Part shown: piece after piece, positions 8,314-17,529 of the stretch
How positions within the stretch are numbered: the stretch's first letter is position 1
How the letters are laid out: every line of letters begins with the position of its first letter
Notes under the pieces: generated by a model
Databases searched by the model: none
What the model was told of the DNA's origin: nothing
Seen by the model: only the letters and a program-made list of their open reading frames with translations
DNA from: Hathewaya limosa
GTDB taxonomy: Bacteria > Bacillota > Clostridia > Clostridiales > Clostridiaceae
Assembly (NCBI RefSeq): GCF_030815255.1
Contig: NZ_JAUSWN010000005.1
Span: forward strand, 1 to 64,000
DNA: 64,000 nt
Reading direction: 5' to 3'
Position numbers and translations under genes: made by a program

Positions 8314-9021
8314 ATGAATTTAGATAATTTTAAAATTGATAATCCTATATTTAAGAATTATTTTAAGATATTTGATCTTAAAGGAAAAAAATTAAAGATA
8401 ACATTTTTATTTTTAGTAATTTTATTATATAAGGCTATATTCACTCCGGTTAAGCCTGAATATTTACAATTAATAAAATGTAGTTCAATAGTTAATGTAG
8501 ATATATTATATGATTACATAGTACCATTGGTTTTAGCATTGATAATTTGTTATATATTTTATAGTGATTATAAAAATAAAGAATATGAATTATTAACCTT
8601 TTATAATAGAGGAAATATAAATTATAATGTTTTTTATAGATGGTTAATTCATACCTTGTTATATATATTAGGATCTTTTATTACGGCAATGATTTACTAC
8701 AGAACTGTATCTTTTTTGGATAAAACTAATTTATTACTAAGTTTAAGATTTATTCCAAGTCTAGTTTTTTTATGTTCTTTAAGTTTATTTTTAATTATTT
8801 ATATAAAAAAAATAAATATAGTCAGTTGTATTTTAATATTATATTGTGTGTTAGACTATGTATTTCTTGGTAAACTTGGTTATTGTTTTTCTATAGGAGC
8901 TAATATAAATAATTTTTATTATAAAATTTCACCTCAGTTTTTTTTCATAAATAGAATAAGTTTGTTGTTCATTGGGATTGTACTTGTTTACATAGCTTGC
9001 AAGAAAGCTATAAGAATTTAA
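8314..9021 (+). CDS. ABC-2-like membrane protein, putative permease partner
   Basis: 235 aa with about six hydrophobic segments (near residues 28-46, 68-86, 109-128, 143-165, 169-187 and 208-230), no signal peptide and no recognised motif. It follows the ABC-like ATPase by 51 nt with its own AAGGAGAG ribosome binding site, and a terminator follows at 9041. The pairing suggests an ABC-2 permease subunit, an inference from context and topology. Confidence 0.6.
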   Translation: MNLDNFKIDNPIFKNYFKIFDLKGKKLKITFLFLVILLYKAIFTPVKPEYLQLIKCSSIVNVDILYDYIVPLVLALIICYIFYSDYKNKEYELLTFYNRGNINYNVFYRWLIHTLLYILGSFITAMIYYRTVSFLDKTNLLLSLRFIPSLVFLCSLSLFLIIYIKKINIVSCILILYCVLDYVFLGKLGYCFSIGANINNFYYKISPQFFFINRISLLFIGIVLVYIACKKAIRI

Positions 9022-9040
9022 GAATAATATAATAAATTTA

Positions 9041-9082
9041 TGGAGTAAGGTATAAAATATTATAAACCTTACTCCATTTTTG
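9041..9082 (+). terminator. Intrinsic terminator of the ABC-like operon
   Basis: Perfect 11-bp stem TGGAGTAAGGT (9041-9051) / ACCTTACTCCA (9066-9076) followed by five T. Confidence 0.85.
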
Positions 9083-9309
9083 TTATAAAATAATAGAGTT
9101 TATGTTAAATCTTTATTTTTTCATTGATATATTTATTAAAAAATTGTAAAGTAGCATACGAAAGGTAAAATTATTATTTTTTAATATAATATTATATTTT
9201 TTCTAAAATTTGTTATAATATTAACAAGGATAATAATATTAATTAAATAGCTAGTATTCTAAGTAAATCTTTATGAGAAAGTAGAATTTAAATTGTGGGG
9301 GGAAATATT

Positions 9310-10812
9310 ATGGATTTTGAAACTCAATTAAAAAAACTTAAATATTTAACATTAAAACAGGTATCTACTTTGGCAAAAGAAAACAAACTTACAAAAGAAA
9401 CTATAGAAAAAATACCTTATAATATTATAGAAGGTGATAAAGCTAATTATAGATGCTGTATTTATAGGGAAAGGGCGGTAGTTTTGCAAAGAGCTCAATT
9501 AGCGTCAGGTTATGTTCCAAATGATAATATTATAGATGACTTGGTAGATATGGATGAATATAATCACGTAATGTATGTTCTTCCAGCAGCTTGTGATAAG
9601 TGTCCTATACATCAATATACAGTTACTGAGGTCTGTAGAGGATGTATACAACATAAATGCATGGAGGTTTGTCCAGTAAATGCTATAACACGAGTTCAAG
9701 GAAGAGCTTATATTAATCATGATATATGTGTAGAATGTGGTATGTGTAAAAAAGTTTGTCCATATAATGCAATTGTTCAAGTTAATAGACCATGTAAAAT
9801 ATCTTGTCCAACAGGGGCTTTAGAGATAGATAGTAAAAGTAAAAGAGCAAAAATAGATAAAGAAAATTGTATAAATTGTGGAGCATGTATGGTTGCTTGT
9901 CCTTTTGGAGCTATAGCAGATAAAAGCTATATAGTACCAGTAACACAGGCGTTAGTTGATAAAAAAAAGGATGTATATGCAGTAGTAGCTCCTTCAATTG
10001 TTGGACAGTTAGAAAATAAAATAACAATAGGTATGATAAAAGATTCATTAAAAAAGATTGGATTTAAAGATATGATAGAAGTAGCATGTGGAGCTGATGC
10101 TGTTACAGTACATGAATCTAAAGAATTTACAGAAAGAATGAAAAATGATAATAAATATATGACTACTTCTTGTTGTTCAAGTTTTGTTGAATATATAGAA
10201 AAAAAGTTTTCAGATCAAATATCTAATATTTCTACTACAGTATCCCCAATGGTAGCAGTAGGTAGAATGATCAAGCAACAAAATAACAATGCTATTATTG
10301 TATTTATTGGTCCATGTACAAGCAAAAAAGCAGAAATTACTAGAGAGAATGTAAAATATTCTGTGGATTATGTATTAACTTTTGAAGAAGCTATAGCTTT
10401 ATTGGGGGCATTCAATATAAAAATAGAGGAATGTAAAGACTTAGTTGTAGAAGATGCTACAATTTATGGTAGAGGTTTTGCACAAGCAGGAGGTGTTACC
10501 GCTGCCATTCAAAGTTATTGTAAGGAAAAAGAAATAGATATAGAACTTAAACCAGTAAAAGTTAGTGGAAAAGATGCAATAAAAAAAGCCATGACTATGG
10601 CTAAAGTAGGAAGATTAGGCGGTAATTTTATAGAGGGTATGATGTGTGAAGGTGGATGCATTAATGGAGCGGGAACAATAAAATCAATGATAAAATCAAA
10701 AGGACAGTTAGTTAAATTTAATAATTCATCACAAAAAAAATCTATTAAGGATAATGATCAGATGAAACAATTTAAAAATGTAAATATGAAAACTAGAAAA
10801 AATAATGAATAA
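9310..10812 (+). CDS. Monomeric [FeFe] hydrogenase (group B type)
   Basis: The 500-aa product has an N-terminal ferredoxin-like part with several CxxCxxC...CP clusters (for example CVECGMCKKVCP and CINCGACMVACP) and a C-terminal H-cluster domain. All H-cluster cysteines are present: C288/C289 in TSCC, C336 in GPCTSKK, and C446/C450 in MMCEGGC. The usual Pro after TSCC is Ser (TSCCSSF). It should catalyse reversible proton reduction with ferredoxin in the cytoplasm; the short arrangement without NADH subunits fits the clostridial group B enzymes. ATG 9310 is used because the GGGGGG just upstream is the ribosome binding site. Confidence 0.85.
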   Translation: MDFETQLKKLKYLTLKQVSTLAKENKLTKETIEKIPYNIIEGDKANYRCCIYRERAVVLQRAQLASGYVPNDNIIDDLVDMDEYNHVMYVLPAACDKCPIHQYTVTEVCRGCIQHKCMEVCPVNAITRVQGRAYINHDICVECGMCKKVCPYNAIVQVNRPCKISCPTGALEIDSKSKRAKIDKENCINCGACMVACPFGAIADKSYIVPVTQALVDKKKDVYAVVAPSIVGQLENKITIGMIKDSLKKIGFKDMIEVACGADAVTVHESKEFTERMKNDNKYMTTSCCSSFVEYIEKKFSDQISNISTTVSPMVAVGRMIKQQNNNAIIVFIGPCTSKKAEITRENVKYSVDYVLTFEEAIALLGAFNIKIEECKDLVVEDATIYGRGFAQAGGVTAAIQSYCKEKEIDIELKPVKVSGKDAIKKAMTMAKVGRLGGNFIEGMMCEGGCINGAGTIKSMIKSKGQLVKFNNSSQKKSIKDNDQMKQFKNVNMKTRKNNE

Positions 10813-10886
10813 CAGTACAAATAAATAATTTTAAATAAAAGTACCAATACTATTAATGAAAAATTTAATTAATGGAGGTGTACTTT

Positions 10887-11042
10887 ATGAAAAAGAAAGA
10901 CAAAAGGGAATGGACAAAAGAAAATTATTTACACAATGGTGCAAAAACTCAAAATCAATGGGCAAAAAATAGATTAGACACAACTATAGAAAAGCCAGGG
11001 ATTAATGAAAGTGGGAAAGAAATAAAGAAACAAGGTTTTTAA
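10887..11042 (+). CDS. Small hydrophilic protein, 51 aa
   Basis: Open frame starting MKKKDKREWTKENYLHNGAK and ending GKEIKKQGF, with a good GGAGGTG ribosome binding site 7 nt before ATG 10887. It is very polar and basic, without membrane or secretion signals. The C-terminal IKKQGF resembles the IKRQGF near the C-terminus of the 51-aa gene at 17530, so both may belong to one family of small clostridial proteins. Function unknown. A terminator follows at 11085. Confidence 0.65.
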   Translation: MKKKDKREWTKENYLHNGAKTQNQWAKNRLDTTIEKPGINESGKEIKKQGF

Positions 11043-11084
11043 AAACATATAAAAATATGGGGTATAGGTAAAATATAATTTATA

Positions 11085-11140
11085 TAAAAACACTATGAAT
11101 TTTAATGTTTGTTACTAAAATTTGTAGTGTTTTTACTATT
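11085..11140 (+). terminator. Intrinsic terminator after the 51-aa gene
   Basis: AAAAACACTA (11085-11094) pairs with TAGTGTTTTT (11124-11133), with an inner AATTTT/AAAATT helix. T-rich sequence follows. Confidence 0.75.
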
Positions 11141-11313
11141 TTTATAATAAAAAGTTATGGTACATTATTTTTTTATTAATATGAGAGTTACAAATGTTTT
11201 AGAAAAAAATAAGTTTAAGTGATTGAGTAAGTTTATAAGGGGATATAAAAAGATAGCAATAAAATTAAGAAAGTCATATATATAATACAGTAACACTTTT
11301 TAAGGGGCCAGTT

Positions 11314-12243
11314 ATGATGAAAGCAGATGCTGTATTCCAAGGAGGAGGAGTAAAGGCTATAGGATTAGTAGGTGCAGTTTGTAGGTTGGAAAAAGGAGGA
11401 ATAAGATGGCAAAGAGTTGCGGGAACGTCGGCCGGAGCAATTATAGCATCTCTAATAGCAGTTGGATATACTTCAAATGAATTAGAAGATATACTGTATA
11501 ATATAGATTTTTCTAAATTTAAAATAAAGGAACCAATTAGGAAAATACCAGGTATGGGAAATATACTAAGTTTATTAATAAATAAAGGAATTTTTAAAAC
11601 AGACTATCCAGAAAAATATTTAAAAGAATTGTATAAAAAAAAGGGGAAAACTAAGTTTAAAGACATTAGTATAAATGGTGAATCAAGGTTAAAAGTAATA
11701 GCTTCAGATGTAACAAATAAAAAACTTCTAATTTTACCAGATGATATTAAAGAATATGGTATAGATCCCATGGAATTAGAAATATCTAAGGCTGTTATAA
11801 TGAGTATGAGTATACCATTTCTTTTTTGTCCTACAAAATTAAAATATAAAGATAAAAATTCGTATATTGTAGATGGTGGTATTACTAGTAATTATCCTAT
11901 ATGGATATTTGATGTTGACGGAATACCAAGATGGCCTACTATTGGATTTAAGTTAAATGAAACTGAAAAAAATAAAATTTTATGTAAAAGAAAAAATAGT
12001 TTTTCATGTTATATATCCGATATAATAGATACTCTTCTAGAATGTTACGATGATAGATTTTTTAATGAGAGAGATAAAATAAGAACAATAAACATATCTA
12101 CATTAGGAATAAAAACCGCACAATTCAAAATTAGTAAAAAAGATAAACAAGAATTATTTAATGAAGGATATAATAAAGCAAATAAATTTCTAGATACTTG
12201 GAATTTTCAAGATTATATAAGGAAATATAGGAGTGAAAAATAA
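11314..12243 (+). CDS. Patatin-like phospholipase
   Basis: 309 aa of the bacterial patatin family. The oxyanion loop is FQGGGVKA (residues 8-15), the nucleophile elbow GTSAG is at about 38-42, and the second dyad residue is the Asp of VDGGITSNYP at about 190. By family it is a serine acyl hydrolase acting on lipids; no signal peptide is visible, so it should be cytoplasmic or membrane-peripheral. AAGGGG precedes tandem ATGs at 11314 and 11317. It appears to be monocistronic. Confidence 0.88.
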   Translation: MMKADAVFQGGGVKAIGLVGAVCRLEKGGIRWQRVAGTSAGAIIASLIAVGYTSNELEDILYNIDFSKFKIKEPIRKIPGMGNILSLLINKGIFKTDYPEKYLKELYKKKGKTKFKDISINGESRLKVIASDVTNKKLLILPDDIKEYGIDPMELEISKAVIMSMSIPFLFCPTKLKYKDKNSYIVDGGITSNYPIWIFDVDGIPRWPTIGFKLNETEKNKILCKRKNSFSCYISDIIDTLLECYDDRFFNERDKIRTINISTLGIKTAQFKISKKDKQELFNEGYNKANKFLDTWNFQDYIRKYRSEK

Positions 12244-12252
12244 AATATATTA

Positions 12253-12304
12253 TTAAATAGGAAATTACTATAATGGAAGATAATTATACTAATTTCCTAT
12301 TTAA
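12253..12304. terminator. Inverted repeat between convergent genes
   Basis: TAAATAGGAAATTA pairs with TAATTTCCTATTTA. It lies between the lipase gene and the minus-strand small gene, so it may terminate either; T-runs are weak on both sides. Confidence 0.5.
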
Positions 12305-12318
12305 AATTAATAAATTAT

Positions 12319-12432
12319 CTAAAAAAGCAACTTTTTTATTCCTAAAATCATAAGTCCTAAGAATAAAGTTATTATTATAGCACCTAAAAAAGCAATTAAA
12401 TTTTTTTTATTTAAGTTGTCATTGTTATTCAT
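12319..12432 (-). CDS. Small single-helix membrane protein, 37 aa
   Basis: Minus-strand frame starting MNNNDNLNKKNLIAFLGA and ending LGIKKLLF. Residues 12-33 form one transmembrane helix flanked by a polar N-terminus and two lysines. TTGGAG lies 8 nt before the ATG at 12432, which supports real translation. Function unknown. It is near a second small minus-strand membrane protein (12604-12756). Confidence 0.6.
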   Translation of the reverse strand: MNNNDNLNKKNLIAFLGAIIITLFLGLMILGIKKLLF

Positions 12433-12603
12433 ATAATGTACTCCAATCTTATTTTGTGTAATAGAAACAATATATTTATTATAATATAGTTTATTTAAAA
12501 AGAATAGTTATAAAATTCTATAAATTTAAAAGTGTATTAAAGAAGTTATTTAGTCTTAGAAATTCTATTTGAAATTTCAATTATTTCCTTTAAAATTATT
12601 TTC

Positions 12604-12756
12604 CTATTGATTTTTTATAAAAGGTAAAGTTGAAATAGTTAATATTAAAGCAGCTGGAATAATAGTGCTTAGAGTAATTCCTAAAATAAATAGTATAAGA
12701 GCAATACTGATATGATTTTTTTTAAGGTAATTTTTAAGAATTTTTATATAGGTCAT
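12604..12756 (-). CDS. Small membrane protein, 50 aa
   Basis: Minus-strand frame starting MTYIKILKNYLKKNHISI, with one long hydrophobic segment at about residues 17-44. A perfect AGGAGGTAA lies 7 nt before the ATG at 12756, among the best ribosome binding sites in the window. The basic N-terminus followed by a membrane helix resembles the first helix of exporter-type ABC proteins, but the frame ends there; no continuation was seen. A standalone small membrane protein is the simplest reading. Confidence 0.6.
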   Translation of the reverse strand: MTYIKILKNYLKKNHISIALILFILGITLSTIIPAALILTISTLPFIKNQ

Positions 12757-12973
12757 GAACATTACCTCCTAAAATAGATTTTTTATTCTGAAAAGTTGAT
12801 ATTCATATTATAATTATAGCATTTATTTTTATAAATTTATATATTTAAAAATGAAAAAATGTTGAAAATTATCAAATTTCATTAATAAAGTATAAAGAAA
12901 TATAAATAAGTTACATATTATATTACAAAATAAGTAAAATGGGATATATTAAGTAAAAATAAATAGAAAACCG

Positions 12974-13002
12974 TTGAACTATTGATAGTTTGAATATATA
13001 TT
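12974..13002 (+). promoter_or_regulatory. Probable promoter of the peptide-binding protein gene
   Basis: TTGAAC (12974-12979), 17-nt spacer, TATATT (12997-13002), about 70 nt before the ATG at 13077. The DNA between 12757 and 12973 shows nothing else. Confidence 0.5.
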
Positions 13003-13076
13003 TACATGTATTAGTCATAATAATATAATTTCATAGGGAATATTTATATATAACTTTAGGGAAAAGGGGAAAAACT

Positions 13077-14747
13077 ATGAATAAAAAAATATTATCATTA
13101 ATATTAAGCGGACTTATAACAACGTCTTTTATAGGTTGTACTAGCAAGGCTTCTAGTAATGGAAGTAATAATAAAATTGTAATGGATAAAGAACAATGTA
13201 TGAATTTAACTTTAAATGAACCTAAAAGTTTAGATCCTGCAAAAACAGGAGATGCATATTGTACTCAAATAGCTACAGAGGTATTTGAGGGATTAACAAG
13301 ATTAGAACAAGATGAAAATGGTAAGGATATAGTAAAACCAGCTGGTGCAGAAAGTTGGACATCAAATGATGATAAAACAGTTTGGAAATTTAAATTAAGA
13401 GATTTTAATTGGAGTGATGGTAAGAAAGTAACAGCTAAAGACTATGAATATAGTATAAAGAGAAATTTAAATCCTAAGACAGCATCTCCTATAGCATATT
13501 TATTATATGTAATAAAAAATGCTCAAAAGTTTAATGGAGGAAAAGTTTCAGAAGATAAGTTAGGAGTAAAAGCAATAGATGATAAAACTTTAGAAATCAC
13601 TCTTTCAGAACCTTGTCCATATTTTTTGAATTTGACATATTATAAAGCAATGTTTCCTCAAAGAAAAGATATAGTAGAAAAAGATCCAGAAAAAATAGGA
13701 TCAGAAGTAAATACTATGGTATACAACGGTCCGTTTAAAGCTACAAAATGGGTACATAATAATGAAATAGTATTAGAAAAAAATGATCAATATTGGGACA
13801 AAGATAAAGTTAATCTACAAAAAGTTAGTTTTAAAATAATAAAAGAAACAATATCTCAAAATCTATCTTTATTTAATGGAAGTGTAGATGTATTAGGCGT
13901 TAATGATGACAATTGGATAAAAAAATTAAGAGATTCTAAAAAATTTGGTGAACTAAATTTAAATATACCAACAACTCAATTTTCAATTTTAAATGAAAAA
14001 TCTAAGTTGTTTAGTAATGCAAATGTAAGAAAGGCATTTTCATTAGCATTGGATAGAGAAGGATTAGCTAAAACCGTCTATGCAGGAGATGATCCAGCAT
14101 ATGCTTGGATACCTAAATCTATAACTATAGAAGATAAAAGTTTTAGAGAGGCATCAAAAGAAGAACCTGTAAAAGATATTGCAAAAGAAGGAGATGCAAA
14201 GGCTTTATTAGCTAAAGGGCTTAAGGAGTTAGGAATAAAAGAAGATCCTAGTAAACTTAATGTTAATTTCTTGTGTGGGGGAACAGATCAAGGAAATAAA
14301 GAATTGGGAGATTTCTTCCAAGAAAATTATAAAAAAGGTTTAGGAATAAATGTTCAACCTCAATTGGTTGAATGGCCAGTATTTTTAGATAATATTTATG
14401 CAGGAAGATATGATATAGCTACAATGTTCTGGACAAGTGAATATAATGATCCAAGTAATATGTTTGATATATATAAAAGTGATGCAGATATAATGCCTAC
14501 TTTTTGGAAAAATAAAGAGTATGATCAAATCGTTAAAAAGGCAAAAATATCTATAGATAGTAATGAAAGAATAAAAAATTATAAAAAGGCAGAAAAAATG
14601 TTATTAACTGATCAAGCTGTAATAATGCCTATGGTGTATAGAAAAGGAAGAACATTTACTAATAAATGTGTTAAAAATCTTATGACCCCATTGTTTGGAT
14701 CAATGGAATTAAAATATGCATATATTCAAGGTAGAGCTAAAAAATAG
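13077..14747 (+). CDS. Oligopeptide ABC transporter substrate-binding lipoprotein (OppA-like)
   Basis: 556 aa. Signal peptide with lipobox FIGC (Cys at residue 21), so a membrane-anchored lipoprotein. The body is a family 5 solute-binding protein: LNLNEPKSLDPAKTGD, TEVFEGL, a WTSNDDKTVWKFKLRDFNWSDG block, and NVRKAFSLALDR. By family it captures peptides and hands them to an Opp-type permease. No permease or ATPase genes are nearby, so it is an orphan binding protein working with a transporter encoded elsewhere, or acting as a peptide sensor. Own promoter and terminator. Confidence 0.9.
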   Translation: MNKKILSLILSGLITTSFIGCTSKASSNGSNNKIVMDKEQCMNLTLNEPKSLDPAKTGDAYCTQIATEVFEGLTRLEQDENGKDIVKPAGAESWTSNDDKTVWKFKLRDFNWSDGKKVTAKDYEYSIKRNLNPKTASPIAYLLYVIKNAQKFNGGKVSEDKLGVKAIDDKTLEITLSEPCPYFLNLTYYKAMFPQRKDIVEKDPEKIGSEVNTMVYNGPFKATKWVHNNEIVLEKNDQYWDKDKVNLQKVSFKIIKETISQNLSLFNGSVDVLGVNDDNWIKKLRDSKKFGELNLNIPTTQFSILNEKSKLFSNANVRKAFSLALDREGLAKTVYAGDDPAYAWIPKSITIEDKSFREASKEEPVKDIAKEGDAKALLAKGLKELGIKEDPSKLNVNFLCGGTDQGNKELGDFFQENYKKGLGINVQPQLVEWPVFLDNIYAGRYDIATMFWTSEYNDPSNMFDIYKSDADIMPTFWKNKEYDQIVKKAKISIDSNERIKNYKKAEKMLLTDQAVIMPMVYRKGRTFTNKCVKNLMTPLFGSMELKYAYIQGRAKK

Positions 14748-14757
14748 ACGCACACAA

Positions 14758-14787
14758 GACTATCCTAGAAATTAGGGTAGTCTTTTT
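14758..14787 (+). terminator. Intrinsic terminator
   Basis: GACTATCCTA / TAGGGTAGTC stem (one mismatch or wobble) with a 5-nt loop and five T after the peptide-binding protein gene. Confidence 0.85.
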
Positions 14788-14921
14788 AGAATAATGAATT
14801 TTATAATATTAAAAATGTATAAAATTATTTTATAATTATAATTAAAAAATATATAAAATTTATGCTATAATAATGTTTAAAAATTAGGGGATTGTTATAT
14901 AACGAGAGAGGATATAAAGAT

Positions 14922-15476
14922 ATGCTTAATACTTTAATGGAAATAGGGAAACAATTCAACGAAGAAAAAATTTTATGGGGGGTAGGAGCTTCTTTAGTTT
15001 TAAATTTTTATGGATTAATAGATGATCCACATGATATAGATTTAATAATTTCTATAAAAGATGTAAAAAAGGCAGATAGAATTTTAAGTAGGTTAGGAAC
15101 AAAAGTTAGTGGAGAAGATGATAAATCGTATTCTACGAGATATTTTTATGAATATAAAATTAATGATATAGATATTGATTTTATGGCGGGATTTATTATA
15201 AATCATGAGTGTGGCAGTTATGAATATAAATTTGATCAAAAATCTATAACATTAAAAAAATATTTAAAAAATATAGAAATTCCATTGACTTCTCTAGAAG
15301 ATTGGTATATTATATATCAGTTGCTAAAAAATCGACAGACTAAGGTTGAGTTAATAGAAAATTATCTTTTAAAATATGGTATAAAGAATAAGTTTTTATT
15401 AGAAAGAGCATTAGTACAAAATCTACCATACCATGTAAAATTGAAGATAAAAAACCTAATGAGATATACTAAATAG
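14922..15476 (+). CDS. Nucleotidyltransferase-fold protein
   Basis: The 184-aa product has the polymerase-beta-like nucleotidyltransferase motifs: GVGASLVLNFYGL, then DPHDIDLIIS carrying the metal-binding Asp pair, and a third Asp in NDIDIDFMAG. Such proteins transfer nucleotides to drugs, proteins or RNA, or act as toxins and antitoxins; no partner gene is seen here, so the substrate is open. ATG 14922 follows GAGAGAGG by about 10 nt; the in-frame TTG at 14892 has a poorly spaced site. Confidence 0.7.
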   Translation: MLNTLMEIGKQFNEEKILWGVGASLVLNFYGLIDDPHDIDLIISIKDVKKADRILSRLGTKVSGEDDKSYSTRYFYEYKINDIDIDFMAGFIINHECGSYEYKFDQKSITLKKYLKNIEIPLTSLEDWYIIYQLLKNRQTKVELIENYLLKYGIKNKFLLERALVQNLPYHVKLKIKNLMRYTK

Positions 15477-15503
15477 ACTTATCTATAAGGTAGGTCTATT
15501 TAA
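15471..15503 (+). terminator. Intrinsic terminator overlapping the stop codon
   Basis: AGACTTATCT / AGGTAGGTCT stem with G-U pairs, then a T-rich tail. It begins within the end of the nucleotidyltransferase gene. Confidence 0.6.
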
Positions 15504-15662
15504 TTTTTCTTCAAACTTCAAAAAACATAAGAAAATAATAGTATTATTAAGGTAATGTTAAATATATGTTAAAAATACGGAGATTTTACCCTTAAAGTAA
15601 ATTTCCCATTAAAAGAAACTTGGTGTATAATTATAAAAATTTATTTCAAAGGAGTGGTTAAT

Positions 15663-16109
15663 ATGGGTGATAACAGAGAATTGATTTTTAAGTATAAAAA
15701 TTCAAGAATAATTTTCAATGCAATTACCGTAATTTGCTTGGTTACTATGGTGTTTTTAAGAAAATTGCCGACAAGAAATAATTTGACTGCTATCCTTTAT
15801 GTAATATTCTTTTCAAGTGGGATGATATTTGCTATTGCACAAATATATGCATTTATAACTAAAAAATATAAAAAACCTAACTTAACTATAAAAAAAGATA
15901 AAATAATTTTTTTAGATGACTTTTTTATGAATTCTAATAAAATAAAATTAAATGAGATTTCTAAAATATATATACCGGAATATGACAATATAATAGAAAT
16001 TAAATTAAAGAATCATAGACGTAGAACTATTAGTCTTTCACATTATAAGAAAGAAGATAGAGAATTAATAAAAGAAATATTTAAGGATATGCAAGAAGAA
16101 ATAGTTTAA
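15663..16109 (+). CDS. Membrane protein with PH-like cytoplasmic domain
   Basis: 148 aa, two transmembrane segments (about residues 17-35 and 41-63) followed by a soluble beta-rich region with LTIKKDKIIFLDDF, a layout shared with small bacterial PH-like and YcxB-like proteins. No enzymatic motif. ATG 15663 is used: AAAGGAG lies 8 nt upstream, whereas the in-frame GTG 15654 would overlap it too closely. Function unknown; terminator at 16108-16154. Confidence 0.65.
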   Translation: MGDNRELIFKYKNSRIIFNAITVICLVTMVFLRKLPTRNNLTAILYVIFFSSGMIFAIAQIYAFITKKYKKPNLTIKKDKIIFLDDFFMNSNKIKLNEISKIYIPEYDNIIEIKLKNHRRRTISLSHYKKEDRELIKEIFKDMQEEIV

Positions 16110-16154
16110 AAAAATCAACCTGTTCATGTAATGTGGATAGGTTGATTTTTTTAT
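16108..16154 (+). terminator. Intrinsic terminator
   Basis: AAAATCAACCT / AGGTTGATTTT stem followed by a T-run; the A-run on the other side would let it act in both directions. Confidence 0.85.
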
Positions 16155-16170
16155 TTAATTAAATATAGCA

Positions 16171-16206
16171 AAAGACAATATCATAATTATAAATGATATT
16201 GTCTTT
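16171..16206 (-). terminator. Terminator of the minus-strand secreted protein gene
   Basis: Perfect 14-bp stem AAAGACAATATCAT / ATGATATTGTCTTT with an 8-nt loop, downstream of the stop of the gene at 16249-17214 on the minus strand. Confidence 0.7.
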
Positions 16207-16248
16207 TGTGAAAGGAATAATTTTATCTATGAAAATTTAGGAAAACTA

Positions 16249-17214
16249 CTATTTATTTATAGTTACATCGAAGATTTGGTCTATAGGAACATCTACTCCC
16301 TCTTCCCCTGCACTTGGAACTATTTTTACTAATTTAGAACCACCTAAATTTATTTTATCTTGAAGATCATTAGTAGCATTTTTAAATGTAGTAGGATCTA
16401 TTTTATAATTATCTACTAATTGATATCTTAAAATAACTTTATCGATATTACTAGCTTGATAAGATATGTTTGTATTGCTTTCAAAAGTAGATTTTATTTC
16501 TTGATTATTGGTAAATGATTTAGAAGTAGTTTTATTTAATTCACCTGTTAAACTAGCCATAATTTTACCTGATGCGAAACTACATTCTCCACCAACACTT
16601 CCACTAACTTCACTTACAAGTTTTAATCCTAAAGTTTGGCCCATTTTTAATTCTTCATTTTTAGTAATGCCAGATGTATATTTTTTAGTTAGAGTATGGG
16701 TAGAACCAGCAGGAAGATCTATAGCATCGATAAGTTTCCAATAAGTTGTTCTTTGAACAGCATTATCGTGATAAAGGAATGCTAGTTTAAATAGAGTATC
16801 TCCTCTGTAAAAATCAGTTTTTAAAAGTTCTTGTATTGCCATATCTGTAACTTTTTTATCTTTATAATTTTGTTTATTAATGACAAAACCGTTGTTTAAA
16901 ATAATGTAAAAGTCACCATCTTTTAGAGAATATTTATGGTCAGTGAAAAATCCGAAAGCTTTTCTTAAAGCTAATTCTGCATAGTTAAATTTTCCATGAT
17001 CTGATTTAGTTTCATCTAATTTTATATCTACATACATCCATGGATTTACCGTAGAAGTTTCAGATTGAATATTTATTTTAGATTTAATTTTACCATCAAC
17101 TACAGCAGTTTGAGATGTTGGAATAGTAATGTCTCTATCGTAACTATAAGCAGTTGCTAAAGGAGCAAAAACTAATAAAGCGCTTAATGCTAATAAAAAT
17201 GCAGTTTTTTTCAT
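16249..17214 (-). CDS. Secreted protein, possible beta-pore-forming toxin-like
   Basis: 321 aa. Clear signal peptide (MKKTAFLLALSALLVFAPLATA, cleavage near residue 22). The mature part is free of long hydrophobic segments. Residues about 190-250 show long Ser/Thr-rich stretches with alternating polarity (GLKLVSEVSGSVGGE, MASLTGELNKTTSKSFTNN), the pattern seen in the membrane-inserting hairpin of aerolysin/ETX-MTX2 type toxins. This similarity is by pattern only; no family assignment can be made with certainty. Own minus-strand unit. Confidence 0.5.
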   Translation of the reverse strand: MKKTAFLLALSALLVFAPLATAYSYDRDITIPTSQTAVVDGKIKSKINIQSETSTVNPWMYVDIKLDETKSDHGKFNYAELALRKAFGFFTDHKYSLKDGDFYIILNNGFVINKQNYKDKKVTDMAIQELLKTDFYRGDTLFKLAFLYHDNAVQRTTYWKLIDAIDLPAGSTHTLTKKYTSGITKNEELKMGQTLGLKLVSEVSGSVGGECSFASGKIMASLTGELNKTTSKSFTNNQEIKSTFESNTNISYQASNIDKVILRYQLVDNYKIDPTTFKNATNDLQDKINLGGSKLVKIVPSAGEEGVDVPIDQIFDVTINK

Positions 17215-17529
17215 AATATAATCACCCTACCTTTACATTTATTAATATTTAATTAAGAATATTAACTTTTAGTTAAAAATATTAATATCTTGTTTACAAA
17301 TTTATTATAGCAAGTTAGATTAAAAAAGTATAATGAATCTTATAGGTAATTGAAGAAAAAGTTGGAATTATAAAAAATATTTAATGCAATTAGAATATAC
17401 AGAATGTTATGTTTGATTTGTAGTTCTTATTTGAACTTTTGAAAAAAAGAATCCTTTATAAATACTATAATAAAATTTTTAAAATAGGTTAAAATAGATA
17501 ATAACTAAAAATAGAAAGGAGCGTTTAGG

